Of a DNA stretch of 64,000 nt, positions 34,101 to 45,570 are shown piece by piece. Position 1 is the first letter of the stretch. Each line of letters starts with the position of its first letter. The translations under genes were made by a program, and so were the position numbers. Where the stretch lies: the NCBI RefSeq assembly GCF_037975245.1, contig NC_092565.1, positions 3,772,499 to 3,836,498 of the forward strand, read 5' to 3'. The notes beneath the pieces were generated by a model. That model was not told the DNA's origin and did no database searches. It saw only the letters and a list, made by a program, of their open reading frames with translations. Source of the DNA: Apostichopus japonicus. Taxonomy: Eukaryota > Echinodermata > Holothuroidea > Aspidochirotida > Stichopodidae.

Positions 34101-35969
34101 AAATGTGAAGCAACCGGAAAATCAGAAAGATTGAATTTCATAAATGTCAAATGTTGTGTAACCGGTGCTGTGGCCGAGTGGATAAAGGCAGTGGCATTTG
34201 AAGCAGTGAGGCTTAGCAATAGGGAGGTTTGGGTTCGATTCCCGGCCGGGTCATAGTAAGGTGGGTTTTTCATCCAAGAGCAATCTACGGTTTTCCCATC
34301 TGAAATGACTTTCTAAATTGAAAAGATTCCAAATTTGAGTTTAAAAAATGTTGAATTGGTAGCCACCCGACGTGTAAGTTGTAATCCATAAGCCCTTGCG
34401 AGCTTCCCCCACATTTGTGGTCGCTTAAGCGTCGTAAAAATAACTGCTGATTATTATTATAGTTATTGTTTACCAACAACAGAACTCTTGGGGCCAATAT
34501 TAAAAATTATATTATATATTAAAGACAACATATTTACAGGTATTACGGTTGCATGGGTAGGTGACTGGAGTGTCAGCAGAAAGTGCTTGGAGTTGTAATG
34601 CCTTCACTAGATGATTCCGAAAGGCTGTTAAGGCGTTGGTAGGCTGTGATGGGCATCCTAGGGAATATATAACTTTCGAGGTCAGGTCACGAATAAGAGC
34701 TTTGACATGTCTGTATGTGATCTGTGGAACGGGTTGTATAGGTGGATGAAATGGTAGCACAGGAGGGATGCCATCTGTACCGGTTGCAACATGAAAGGGT
34801 TCCAGAGTTGTGTCCCTGCTGATTATCCTTGACACATCGGTCGGCAGCTGGTATAACCGACGTAGGATGAACACGAGAATGGAAAAGGTTTTATCTAAAT
34901 TGAATATAAACCTGTTGGAAGTCACATTGCTTGGAAGAAATATGTTTAGCTCTTAATAGTTTTTATAAAATGGAATGGAGTTGTTTGCATGTAGGAGGGT
35001 GGGATTGATGAATACAAGAGGTAATTGTGTGAGTCTGTAGGTTTGAAATGAATGTTCGGCGAGATGGTGCGGTCATCGATCAAAATTTCCATATCTTGGA
35101 ATGTCACCGAGGAAGTAGAGATCGTGTGTGTGAATTTCAAGCAGGGATAGAAGTCTTTGACCAAGGCAACGATGGATTTCAAGTTGTTGAACTTTCCAAG
35201 AAACTGAAGCTGCGACGATGTCATCTTTATTGTAAAAGTTATATAGGATGGGGGTGTTGCCATGGAAACTTGAAAAGACTCGTCCTTCAAAAAGTCCCAT
35301 TATTAGGCAAGCTATCGACTGCCTCATCTTAGTGCCCATCGCTACACCTTTTTAAATCTGTTATTCAAACGGAAGGCATTGGTGGTAAGAACTAGTTCAA
35401 TGAGGCGTAGAAGGGTTGTCCTGGGTACAGTGGGGTTTGTGCATCGATCGAGGAGGTAATTGCGTAGTGGGTTCCTGTGAAATTGAAGTGTACAAGCTGC
35501 TAACATCCATGGTGAAAAGAAAATGATTGGTGGTGTCACTGGGAAAAGCAAACTCTGTAATAAATTGTAGGAAGTGCGGAGTGTCCTGAACGGAGAAGGG
35601 TGACGGTTTGAACATTGGGATGGAGTAATGCGTCCAAGTGTTCCGAGATGTAATCTGTAGGGCAGCTCTGCCAGGAGGATGCATAATTGCTGAATATTTG
35701 TATCGACAGATTATAACGGACATCACAGGGTCTGTTTGTAAAATATCCCATTCCTTGTTCCGTCATCCCTAAACAAGCTTTTGTCTTTTCTCTCCCTATA
35801 GAGTTGCATCCCCACGGTCTGGTTCTACGTAGCAGTGACTGGGGTGGTGGTTATGTTGTCTGCTCTGGCTGCGGCATTTATCTTCAGAAGGAAACAAAGG
35901 ACCAATGTCTATTCAGCAGACCTGACCCCCCTGAGGAGGGAGGGGCAGCCCGTCTACCAGGGTCTGTGA
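24938..35969 (+). CDS. GCC2/GCC3-like cysteine-rich single-pass membrane protein (joined exons listed below)
   Basis: Eight exons join in phase to 448 codons plus TGA. An N-terminal segment with a [10 protein letters not shown] motif is followed by at least seven ephrin-receptor-like cysteine repeats of the form CxxCPxGxYxxxxGxxxCxxC. One hydrophobic span ([20 protein letters not shown] plus FIF) follows, then stop-transfer RRK and a short tail ending YQGL. This is a type I surface protein; the ligand is unknown. The first visible exon starts in phase 1 with a good acceptor and no start codon, so an upstream exon is needed, either EGF10 at 15746-15865 (phase matches) or an unseen first exon. 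GCC2/GCC3 repeats accompany HYR and EGF modules in SVEP1 and SCUBE-type proteins, which makes one large gene plausible. No symbol assigned. Confidence 0.75.
25320..26222. repeat. ~36-bp tandem array, roughly 22 degenerate units
   Basis: Units carry CTCCTATTACCCAGCAT plus CATCTACCTTTAGATTG with many substitutions and a higher-order duplication (about 25850-26000 resembles 26005-26170). The array fills most of the intron and stops about 20 bp before the next acceptor. Confidence 0.85.
26245..26383 (+). CDS. Membrane protein exon b (GCC2/GCC3 repeat)
   Basis: The acceptor is CCTCCCTAG and the donor AAGTAAGT; phase 1 in, 2 out. The residues contain [28 protein letters not shown] and CPAGTEGK, a clear ephrin-receptor-like repeat. 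Confidence 0.88.
26955..27311 (+). CDS. Membrane protein exon c (three to four GCC2/GCC3 repeats)
   Basis: The acceptor is GGTTACAG and the donor AGGTGCGT; phase 2 in, 2 out, 357 bp. Repeats include [51 protein letters not shown] and [15 protein letters not shown]. Several N-glycosylation sequons are visible (NRT, NST, NVT). Confidence 0.9.
27312..28276 (+). other. Intron
   Basis: No exon seen. A G-rich run sits at about 27780-27806. Confidence 0.4.
28277..28365 (+). CDS. Membrane protein exon d (repeat)
   Basis: The acceptor is CATTCCAG and the donor AGGTAAGG; phase 2 in, 1 out, 89 bp. The residues [19 protein letters not shown] and then CTPCEA form one repeat. Confidence 0.88.
28366..29401 (+). 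other. Intron
   Basis: No exon or named element recognised; a C run and A run lie at 29130-29155. Confidence 0.4.
29402..29531 (+). CDS. Membrane protein exon e (repeat)
   Basis: The acceptor is TTGCTTCAG and the donor AGGTATGT; phase 1 in, 2 out, 130 bp. The residues contain [17 protein letters not shown], then [13 protein letters not shown]. Confidence 0.88.
29532..30538 (+). other. Intron with SINE relic
   Basis: G runs lie at 29570-29582 and 29731-29748. A decayed family B SINE head lies at about 30140-30260 (GGTTTGATTCCTGGCG aligns with the B box region of 10956-10972). No exon seen. Confidence 0.45.
30539..30725 (+). CDS. Membrane protein exon f (two repeats)
   Basis: The acceptor is TTTTCGCAG and the donor CGGTGAGT; phase 2 in, 0 out, 187 bp. 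The residues contain [42 protein letters not shown] and CSEGYYCP. Confidence 0.9.
30726..31282 (+). other. Intron
   Basis: AT-rich intron with no exon or named element seen. Confidence 0.4.
31283..31393 (+). CDS. Membrane protein exon g (juxtamembrane cysteine segment)
   Basis: The acceptor is CCCTCCAG and the donor GGGTAAGT; phase 0 in and out, 111 bp. The residues [20 protein letters not shown] and then [11 protein letters not shown] follow directly after YYCP of the previous exon. Confidence 0.88.
31494..33690 (+). pseudogene. Penelope-like retroelement, RT relic lacking its endonuclease
   Basis: Broken frames encode Penelope-type reverse transcriptase blocks in order: LRLREFF near 31500, [16 protein letters not shown] (~31665), [16 protein letters not shown] (~31915), motif [12 protein letters not shown] (~32120), motif [17 protein letters not shown] (~32305), motif C YIDD (~32412), motif E VNFLDVTV (~32535), and a [10 protein letters not shown] zinc-like segment (~33090). 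Breaks include TAA near 31653, a frame slip near 31975, a stop before 32250 and TGA just before YIDD. After [11 protein letters not shown] (~33225), where a GIY-YIG nuclease would begin, the sequence becomes a ~290-bp pyrimidine-rich tract and then the element's 3' end (33548-33690). It lies in the sense direction within an intron. Confidence 0.88.
33558..33595 (+). other. Hammerhead-ribozyme-like motif in Penelope-like element end
   Basis: AAAGAAG, a perfect 5-bp hairpin ATCCT-GCT-AGGAT, then GAAAC and GTC give the order of a hammerhead core (CUGANGA, stem II, GAAA, stem III, GUC). The first block is degenerate here. The copy at 43081-43113 has TTGAAGA, one base from the CUGANGA consensus. 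Penelope-like elements are known to carry hammerhead motifs in their terminal regions. Confidence 0.45.
34163..34461 (+). mobile_element. tRNA-derived SINE, family C
   Basis: A Ser/Leu-type head has A box TGGCCGAGTGG (34171-34181) and B box GGTTCGATTCC (34232-34242), then a ~200-bp body and an (ATT)n tail. A 3' fragment of the same family is at 18424-18566. Confidence 0.8.
34512..35766 (-). pseudogene. Second Penelope-like RT relic, reverse orientation, 5'-truncated
   Basis: Reverse-strand frames carry motif [15 protein letters not shown] (~35555), [20 protein letters not shown] just before a motif B-like [19 protein letters not shown] (~35330), motif E-like [13 protein letters not shown] (~35100), and a C-terminal [11 protein letters not shown] zinc-like block (~34535). 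It belongs to a different Penelope-like lineage from the relic at 31494. It is broken by several frame changes. Its 5' end stops about 35 bp before the acceptor of the transmembrane exon, and its 3' end abuts the SINE at 34163-34461. Confidence 0.78.
35802..35969 (+). CDS. Membrane protein exon h: transmembrane segment, tail and stop
   Basis: The pyrimidine-rich acceptor TCTCCCTATAG is at 35801; phase 0. The 55 residues hold a short stalk (SCIPT), a 23-residue hydrophobic helix from VWFYVAV to AAAFIF, basic RRKQR and a tail with [20 protein letters not shown] and a final L. TGA is at 35967-35969. Confidence 0.9.
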   Translation, partial: SCIPTVWFYVAVTGVVVMLSALAAAFIFRRKQRTNVYSADLTPLRREGQPVYQGL

Positions 35970-36025
35970 GGGGGAGAAGTAGCGTACTCTGATTTTTTAA
36001 TACTTAAGTAAGGTCATCTGTTGTG

Positions 36026-36031
36026 AATAAA
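36026..36031 (+). promoter_or_regulatory. Polyadenylation signal AATAAA
   Basis: A canonical hexamer lies 57 bp after the membrane-protein stop codon, so the 3' UTR is probably very short. Confidence 0.65.
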
Positions 36032-39000
36032 AGTATGTATATTCCAAAATTTATATAATATATTTTTTACTAAATGTTCCTAAGAAAATGTTTCCTCAGG
36101 ATGATATCCAAATTAAGAAAATTGATTAACATCGAAAAAAGGTTCCTTCTAACGCCTGGAATGATAGAAATTTTCGAAACTTGATTGACATTGAAAAGGT
36201 TCCTTCTAACGCCTGGAATGATAGAAATTTTCTCTCATTAGTAATGTAAGAAGCCAATATTTGTTCCCTGTATTCAATCACAACTGATTCTATTTGCCAA
36301 ACAATTTTTTCTATTTGCATCTTAATCTGGGTCTTTCTTTTCAATATTTTGTCAATAAATTACATGTGATGTTAACTGTGTGTATGCATCCAGTCTTGAA
36401 AAGATGATGGACTCATGTTCGGTCAAAGAGAGAATTGTGGGTCTAGATCCAGTCTTTATGAGATGAAAGGAATTATATTTGGTGTCAGAGACAAATGTGG
36501 TTATAGATACAGTCTTTAAATGATACAGGTTATAATTTGGTCACAGAAATGTGGTTATAGGTTCAGTCTTTAAGAGATGCAGGACTCATATCTCTAGTCT
36601 CAGAGAGAGAGGACGGGCAAGTGAAAAGGGGGGGGGGGGTGCCCAGTGTTGTCTAGGAGATGGCAAAGTTATATTCAACACCAGAGATTCATTCCAACTA
36701 CCACAGAGTTTATTGTCAAAGCTTACATCTCATAGAAAATTTTGTAAGAATCTAATAATGACACAATTATTAAAATAATAAAATGGAAAAAAAAACCATC
36801 AACTATCACTGCCTCACCATCCAAAGGGTCTTGCATTTTACATTGATAAATTCTACTATAGTTTATTTATTAGCAATATAAACAGCTCTACTAGTGAAAA
36901 TAGCTGCCAGGTCTTTATTAGCTTGAAGGAGTGTTTTTTCCACCACTTTTCAAAATCACAGGGTAAGTAATACGAAGTGATGTATATTCATGTTGCTGTC
37001 AATGAAGGTGTCCGTTTATTATATCATAGTGATCCAAGATCGTTTTCTTCTTGTTAAAAAATAATTAGTTTCAGAGTAGTTCTCACAGATGAATTAAAGC
37101 CATCATTCCGATACTTCTGATGTACCTTCTGCCGGAAACACCTACAAGGCTAAATAATTATTTTCCTTCCCAAATTTTTGTTCAATTTTGTACCATCATG
37201 TCTCCCTAAAGATTTCACTTTAACTGAAAAATTATCAGTAAATCATGTAAACTGTTCTTTTTTTCAAATCTTTTTTGACCATATGTGTTAAGTCTTGCCT
37301 AAGTTACTGCTGTCTTCAATGTTTGGGTTCACAGTATGATTCATGCCAGGTGTGAAGAAAAAAAGATTTCGCAAACAGTACTAATGCATGCTATGTAATT
37401 GAACACTTTTACTGCTTTTGGATGTGAATAATGATGAATGAGTTTTTTTCTAAGAATATCTACAGATATTTCTCTTATAACCCTATTCTTCCTTTGTATT
37501 ATTTACATTTCTTGAAATTGTTTATCATGCTTTCAATTATTTAAAATTGACTTTACCACAAAATATATACAATGTAATAAAAAGAATTGGTCTTTCCTAA
37601 TGAATCTAGATTTCTGTCGTCCGCTTCAAAATTCCTTTGGATGTTGGGTTTGTTATTTAACAAGCATTTACCTTTCATGCAGTACCATGGAATCATTCCC
37701 ATGGAGTTATTTTTAAGATTTGTCGGTTTTGTGATTATCATAAGAAATTGCAACATATGCATGTGCATGTAATCATTAATTTATCTCATAAGAAGTTAGG
37801 AGGAGGAGGAGAGAGAAACATCTAATTAAAGCCTCATTATGCATTCAATTTATAAACAAACCTGATCGCTAACCCTACACTCTTCTACATTTAAAAAAAT
37901 AATAATTCAAACAATAAACAAATTTGTCCTGTGTTTGTCAATACAGGGTCAGTTCAAGAGATTAATTGGGCAGATGTGATAAGCAAATGCATTGGCCATA
38001 ATACTGGGGAAAAAAAGGTGTTAGCTTCACTGTGAACAATCATAACTGGACTCAGTACATTGAAGGACTGACTCAAGGTTAAATCTGTTGAGTGTTTCCT
38101 CCAAGTGGCACGCTGTGGTACACAAACAGTATTTGAGAAAGATGTGTGAGGGTGGGGGGGGGGGGTAGAGAGCAAGATAGTACAAGCAGCCGTAGATAAT
38201 ACATACAGTAGTGATGTCATGATACGTGTAGTTCAGCATACAGCCTAATGTATAGTTGTTAACAGAAAGATCAAGACACCTGCCCAATCATAGGTCCTAG
38301 TACTGTTTGGGATCAACTGAGGCGATGTGTATCCGCAAACTCTACGAATGGATGAAAGTTCTTGCAAAAAAACACTGTCATAAAATTGTGTGATAATTTA
38401 CTCCACAATGGTATCAAAAGAAGATTATTTAGTCTGTTTAGATTGAATTCATAATGAGGCTTTATAGGCAGGTAATTACCCTTTATAAATAGCACTAGCA
38501 GGCTATTCTTATGCTTGCACTTTGATTCTTTAGCTATAGCAAGCAAAACTCACTGTAATAATAATTTTGAGGGAGCGGATTTTTTTGGAAAATCTGTCAG
38601 CAATATTTTACAGGCTAAAATTTAACTTAAGGTTGAAAGAAATCAGTGAGAGCAGGCAGTAATGATATTAACTTACATATATATATTTTCAAATATCCAA
38701 TATTGAACGAATTATCAACCCCCCTGGTTACATCGTCATTTATCCCTCCCCATCCTGCCCTACCCTTCTTCACCTCACACACTCCGCTCTTAGGGTTAAA
38801 AGAAATCAGCGAGAGCAGGCAGTCATGATATTTACTTACATTAATGAAGTTTTTCAAATCTCATTTAGGACGAATTATTAGGTCCCCCATGTAACATCAT
38901 TTTCCCCCCCCCCATTCTTCCCTACCCTTCCTCACACCGCTTCTCTTACACCTAATATATGAGATATCCTCGTAAAGCGTGATGATCTAGGTCCCTCATT

Positions 39001-39939
39001 AATCTAATGCATGGGAAGAACTCGAAACTTTCTTCCTTATCCGCATATTCCAAGCTTTCTCCGAGAAAAGAGTTACAGTACCTATTACCCAGATGTTATG
39101 TTAATAACTAAAAACAGCCTCCCTCCTCATAAAACGTGATGATCTATGTCCCTCTATAATCTAAAGCATGGATGAACTCTCAACTTCAAGCATACTCCAT
39201 TTTTTTTCCACAAAAGAGCTACAGAACCTACCACACACAAATTATGTAAATGTCACTGGACGGCATCCGTAGGGACATCGTTTTTTGGTCCACATTTGAG
39301 TTTCCATCATATCTTTAATCTGCATTTCATACATATCTTTTAATGTGATCGTTATAATGACCACATCTTATGACTTTTGAGTCGTATCCTTGTATCCAGT
39401 GGAATTGTCTCGCTGAGATTTAAAAGGATGAATTTTCCGTACGTTTTCACGGTAGGCCCCTCTGTTCAAGGTCAATGAACGACTATAACATTAGGTCCAC
39501 TAAGTGCGGATATTGGTCTCCATTTGCTACTATTGCAGTAAACCCAACCGAGGAACGTATCTACGGTGTCTCTTAAAAGACATCATTATTAACAAAGTCG
39601 AAAAGAAATTTTAGTCTCTTTGGTGTCATTTTAAAAGTATTTCTGATTACATTACGCACAGATTCACCCCCTCCTTTTCTATGAGAAAGTTACATATGGG
39701 AAACATGATAATGACGGTGATAAAATTCATTTCAAGATTACTAGCGATCAATTCGCTCAATTTGTTTCAAAAAATGGTTGAAAATTGACATGAATTCCTC
39801 CTGAATCATTCATTGTATTTGAGCATGTTGAACGATTGCGATAACATGTCATTACGAATCATTGCAGACGCTCACCCAAACCGTTAAAAAATACCGCTCA
39901 TCCCCCCCCCCCCCTTCTCTTCCTATACTGCGCTCCCAA

Positions 39940-40314
39940 CAGTGGCGGAGCGCCCATACAGTCAGGGCGGATGCCCCCCCCCCCCCCCGACGGACTCAAA
40001 TGGACTGCTTGCTCCCTTTTCAGCTATTTACCACTTTTTACTTATTCGCGATTATTGAACTTTTTATTGCGCTCTCATCTACCTATTGACATTTGTTACA
40101 TTTTGTTGGCGATGACACCTATTTATTCTTCGTTTATCTGCAAATTAGCAAGGCCCGGAAAGGGTCATTTCCGGCGATCTAGGGAGTATCTTTACTCAAA
40201 AAATGTCTGTACGCTCCGCGCCAACCTGTGGTGGCGCTCTGCTTAGATAAAGTCGGAAGCGCCCATACAGACCATTCTCGCCCCCTCTGACCAATACTCC
40301 TAGCCCCGCCACTG
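39940..40314. mobile_element. hAT-like MITE candidate
   Basis: The ends are CAGTGGCGGAGC and the reverse complement of CAGTGGCGGGGC, a terminal motif typical of hAT elements. An internal AGCGCCCATACAG is repeated near both ends. I see no clean 8-bp target duplication (GCTCCCAA against GACAACAC), so the call is tentative. Confidence 0.5.
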
Positions 40315-40433
40315 GACAACACACAGTTGACCTCAGTCACGTATAACCACGGTCAGTCGAGCGCTGTTGAGAAATGCTTCAGATCTTACTCAACAACAAT
40401 CGAAGATTGTGACCTAAGTTGATATCTTTACCA

Positions 40434-40837
40434 GAGTTATAGGAAAGATGGTGGTTGGACTCACCTTTGTTCCTTACATAAATGAAACCTCTTCATCCTG
40501 TTTCAGACCAGAATGGAGTATTTCTGTTGATGTGTGTTGCACTATGCCCAGTATGTAATGTTCCTCTATAAGAGCTATAGAAAGCTGTTGGGTGGACCCA
40601 CCCTGCTATTGCACATGAAACCTCTTTATCCTGTTTCAGACCAGATTGGAGTATTTCTGTTGATGTGTGTTGCACTATGCCCAGTATGTAATGTTCCCTT
40701 ATAAGAGCCATAGAGCTGTTGGGTGGACCCACCCTGCTACTGCAAATGTAACCTCTTTATCCGGTTTCGGACCAGAATGAAGCATTCTGTTGATGTGTGA
40801 TGCACAATGCCCAGTATGCAATGTTCCCTTATACCCA
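40434..40837. repeat. ~119-bp unit in three tandem copies
   Basis: The blocks AACCTCTTTATCCTGTTTCA, TTCTGTTGATGTGTGTTGCA and GTTGGGTGGACCCACCCTGC recur three times, with the last copy most diverged. Confidence 0.85.
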
Positions 40838-43000
40838 TTTTTTTTGTCCTAATGATCTAAGAAGCAGCAAAAGAAGGACACAATGGTAAAACAGACATAA
40901 CCCACAAAATAAAGAAATTAAGATAAGCCAGTTCAATAAAGTCTGGAAGATTTATTCAATAAGCATTAGTTCTCAGTAATCTTTATTACACAGTCTGTTA
41001 GACTAACCATGGTATATTTTCATATAGTGTTTACCAGTACATCAGTTTACAACTCGAATGCACCTTTGAGTGTATACTTACTCAAGTATCTCACTTACGT
41101 TTCTGATGCGGTCAAAGTGCTGCTGTTTTGCAATTTTATGAGATGCCACATGTTGAGGAATCATCATGTGTCATAAACACATGCACCAAGTAAACCTTTG
41201 GTGCAGTTGGAGGAATGACAACACTTTGTCGGATTCACTTTTTTTTTCTGTTCGCAAGAGACTTGGGCCATCTACATGTGCCAAAGTTATTAACTGCCTG
41301 TTACATAAAAGCAATATATATATATTTTGAATTTAAGAGAAAGTACAATTCACAATGAAAATTTCACAAAATTTTAACAGAAAAATGGCAATTTGAAATA
41401 AAAGAATGCTATTAAATCATCAAGTTTTAGTTTCCATTGTTGCCTATTGTTGTATTCAATCATGCAGAGATGAAAAGAAGTTAAAGCTATGACACCACCC
41501 GTATAATCATCATATACAACCTATCAGACCAACGTAGCTTCTATTTTGAAATTATCCTCTCACAAATATGTAGGTACATCGACGTCAGTGCTTACTTTCA
41601 AATGCTGTTTTCCCTTTGGAACATGCACTACCTTAATATCAAGGTCTTGAACTATATTTGTAGTATTACCTTCTGTTAAATTATTTGCTATTTCTACAAG
41701 CATCATGCTGCTTTCAGACAACAAGAATAGCATCGTTTTAAAGTGCGAGAGAGAGATGAGGCCAAAAATGCTCTTTCAAGCATTAATATGGAGACCGTAC
41801 TATTTCACTTGAAATATGATGTGTACATCAATCCGATTGTCTTCTCATCACTTGGCAAGGAGACACCAGTGGCCTTATCAATATTCATATTTTTACAAGC
41901 TTGCACCCTGCTCAGGCACTAGTGGGCTTGTGAATATTCATACCGAAATGCATCATTTGGGAATAGTAAAGAAGTACAACTGGGCACAATGGGTAATGGC
42001 CCGATCAAGAGTGAGCTTGAACTTTTGAGCCAATGAGGAAAATTTGGCAAGATTTTAGAATTGGTGACAGATGGATGGAGAGATATTACAGACTATTTCA
42101 ATGCAGTAGTTGGAACAGAATTGCTACGAAAAGTAAAATAATGGACATAAAAAGAGAACAAAGGTCTGCTTCTTGCAGGTCACAGTACAATCACACAAAT
42201 TTATAACATATATATATATACATATATATATATGTATGTATATAAATATATATATATATGTATATATGTATATATATGTAAAGTTTAACTTATTTTCCAA
42301 TTATTATGGGAACAGCACACACTGAAGCGCACAATGAAATCATTAGCAAACAGTTGAACCCAAGAAAATGTTCTTTCCAGCAGAAGACCTTTGACCCCAT
42401 CCCTACTCAAGTGTTTGTCACTAACTATGGTAAATGAAATGCACACATCATCATGCAATAATTAATTCTCAAGGGGAGGTGGGTGAGTTACTAACACTGA
42501 CCATCTACACTACACACACACGCCAAATTTGAGATTAGAATATTATCAGTTAAACTGCACACCATTACTTTAATAAGATTACACAGACAGCAACTAGTGA
42601 TGCAACCAGTCATGACCATTCTCATTAATCAAAGTAATCCGTTTAATTACTCCAATTATCTACAAACGTGTCATTCTGCATGCTTAGTTAGTATTGCCTT
42701 ATTTTCATACACAGTTCTCATTTTTGAATCTGTAACGGAAAGACAGTTGAGAAAGAAAATACTGACAGACCAATTTTTACCGATCAATGCAGCTTGACTG
42801 ATTTTTTTCGATAGTTGACTAGTCGTACAACCCTGAAACTAACCCTTAAAACGTTATGTAACTTGAATTTTAAGAAAAATATTACCATGCAAGCAACTCA
42901 CGAAAAATTGAAATATGACCCATCATTACACAGTTTAACAGCTGAAATAACATCAATGAAAGAGAAAAAAAAATTGTGATGTTGATGAGATTGTGTTGTT

Positions 43001-43190
43001 GTGTAAAAGGAAGTTGGCCTGACGTTTCAATCCTAGCAGGATCTTCTTCAAAGGCTAAATGACAAGCCTTGTCATTTAGCCTTTGAAGAAGATCCTGCTA
43101 GGATTGAAACGTCAGGCCAACTTACTTTTACACATTCTCTTACACAGGCTCTTTAGTGGATAAGCAGTTTGCTAACAGTTTTATTCGATT
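43001..43190. mobile_element. Inverted pair of Penelope-like element termini
   Basis: Two 65-bp arms (43001-43065 and 43069-43133) are near-perfect reverse complements around a 3-bp centre (GCC). The right arm and its continuation to about 43190 match the 3' end of the Penelope-like relic at 33548-33670 (TTGAAACGTC, GGCCAACTTA, AGCAGTTTGCTAACAG). The element body is absent. Confidence 0.8.
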
Positions 43191-45570
43191 ATGATTGTGT
43201 TGTTGATAGATAACGTTTAATGTTTCAGCAGTGGACATGCAGCAAACATTCTCTATCAGTGAGTTAATGTAATGCCTTTTAGTGAGAGTCACTGATTAGC
43301 TGTAATAAGCTATGAAAAATGAGATTAATTTGAGCCATGTTTATTTTGACCATTCATCTACACAGGTCAAGTAAAGTCATATGATAAGATATTACATCGC
43401 TAAGATATATTGCCATGGATGAGATAGTTGATAAAATCACATCTCACATCAGGTCAGAGTAAAGGGAAAAGGTCAAAGGTTACAGTCATTCCGACCTTTT
43501 CTAATAAGCATCGAATAATAGGAATTAAAATATGGAAAAACTGAAATATAATATTGATGTAAAAAAATCAACTAAAATATTAAACATGCATAATCTCTAT
43601 ACATATATTAGGATATTATAAAATATTATTTTCTTTTGTGATGCAACTGCCTGTGAAAGGTTCTTCTCAATATGTTTTAACATATTTTGGTAGCTGCAAA
43701 GAAGAAAATAACACCCAAAATGGTTGATTACAACATCATATGTTCCAAATATATCTCGGTTGAATGGGAAAGATGTCCCTATGATAAGAAGAACATCTAT
43801 ATCTTTTCCAATTAATTTTTTTTTGCGAACAGAAAAAGGAACTAAATAATTCTTTGAATTCGTTCAAGGAGAAATTGGAAAATCTGATCTTGTCTACAAT
43901 ATCTTTACTTTTCAAGAAGGAATGACGTTACCCTTATAATCATTATTCACATAGATAGGACAATGCTTTTGTTAAATCTGCAAATTTCTGAAATTTTCAT
44001 TTGAAACATGTGGAAACATTGTTTTTAATCCACCATGTCTTCCTTTTGCATTAAGATCACAAAAATATCCTGTTAATCATTGAAAACACAGCAGTGGAGG
44101 TACAGTACCTGTTATTTGGCTAAAAGCTGAGGGGCTTTTTTGTGGTATTACATCATGTAGGTTATGACAGTGGTATTTAAAATATGTTAAACAAATCATT
44201 AATTACTAAACGTATATGAATTATCTACAGTGCATATAAAATGTACTTAAGTACTCCACACTTGATATCCCATACATACAAGTGATATACTTGATACAAT
44301 ACTAGTTATAATCATTCAAGTGTCATACAATAAGGATACACTGGTCAGTGACAGATTAAGGAGTGACCGATAGCCAGTGATAGTTAAGGAGTGACCGATA
44401 GCCAGTAACTATTAGGAAAGAAAGGGATGCAGTGAATCTCGGGTCTCGTAAGAAAACTTGTACGATCCATTTAAATTATCTGCCTACTATCTACGAATAA
44501 TTAAATTTGAATACACTACCATACACCATTGGACAATGTGTCATAAACAATGACACTTTGTTTTTCTAATTTTTTGCTTTTTATGCTCAGTCAGCTAAAG
44601 CCAAGGTAAAGTCACATCATTAAAGTACAGCAATGTCAACCGTTGCATTAGTCTTCTCGAGTCTAGTCATGTGATGTTAGAAAGATCTTTGAAAGTGGCA
44701 AACATCCCAATCAAATTAGACTTCGACAAATAACAGCTTTCAACAGAGCTTAATTTCAGTTTGAAACCCAAATCAATTACACAAAATTTAAGAAAACATA
44801 TTTGCTTCCTTTTTAATAGCGGCACTCCCATCTTTTTATGTTATTTCGTTTCGCTTTGTAACAAAACTTGCCAACACTAAAATACTGCTACAGTCACACA
44901 AACAAAAATCATAATCATAACAATAATATAAAGAATTTTAAGTTTGGTCAAAGACCATAGAATATACTCTGTATTTCAGTTGAGCTCTGGCATTTAACAA
45001 ATAACACCAATCTCATGTTCTTACTTTACTGACATTTCAAAGAACTTGAGATTTAAAAAATATGGAATACACGCATAACAGGATTTATGACACAAATATT
45101 ACATAATACCATCAAGGTATGTATGCAGCTCACCTAAGTACAAGATAAATTCAAAAACTGAAAAATTTGCAGTAACTGGACCAGTATAAATAAAACTTAG
45201 GGAAGGAAAGGATAGTACCTTGGTAGGGAATGGGTGTAGGCTAAAGGCTGTTTCTTCAGACAGCAACAGACCTCAAGTTTAATTTTGACATCTGTTTTCT
45301 GATATCAATTATTTTACTTGTTACAAATGTAACAAACTTATATTTGATGGTATGAAAGAAATTGTGCCACTAACTCAACTAGCTGTTTTACTTCTGTTGT
45401 AACCTGGGTTTACGCAATTTCCCATGAAACCTCTGGGAATCTGATAATTAAATAAATGTGTTTATCGAAGACCATATGCATTGACTGACATCTTTGATAC
45501 TTAGCAAATCTTCTTTCTTAGATACTGGCAATTCAGTGAAATTGGGTCTTTATAATGTACATGTATTTTA

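Noticed and set aside
35802-35969. Complete ITAM in the cytoplasmic tail
   Set aside because: Only the terminal YQGL fits YxxL; the upstream tyrosine is followed by SAD and the spacing is too long.
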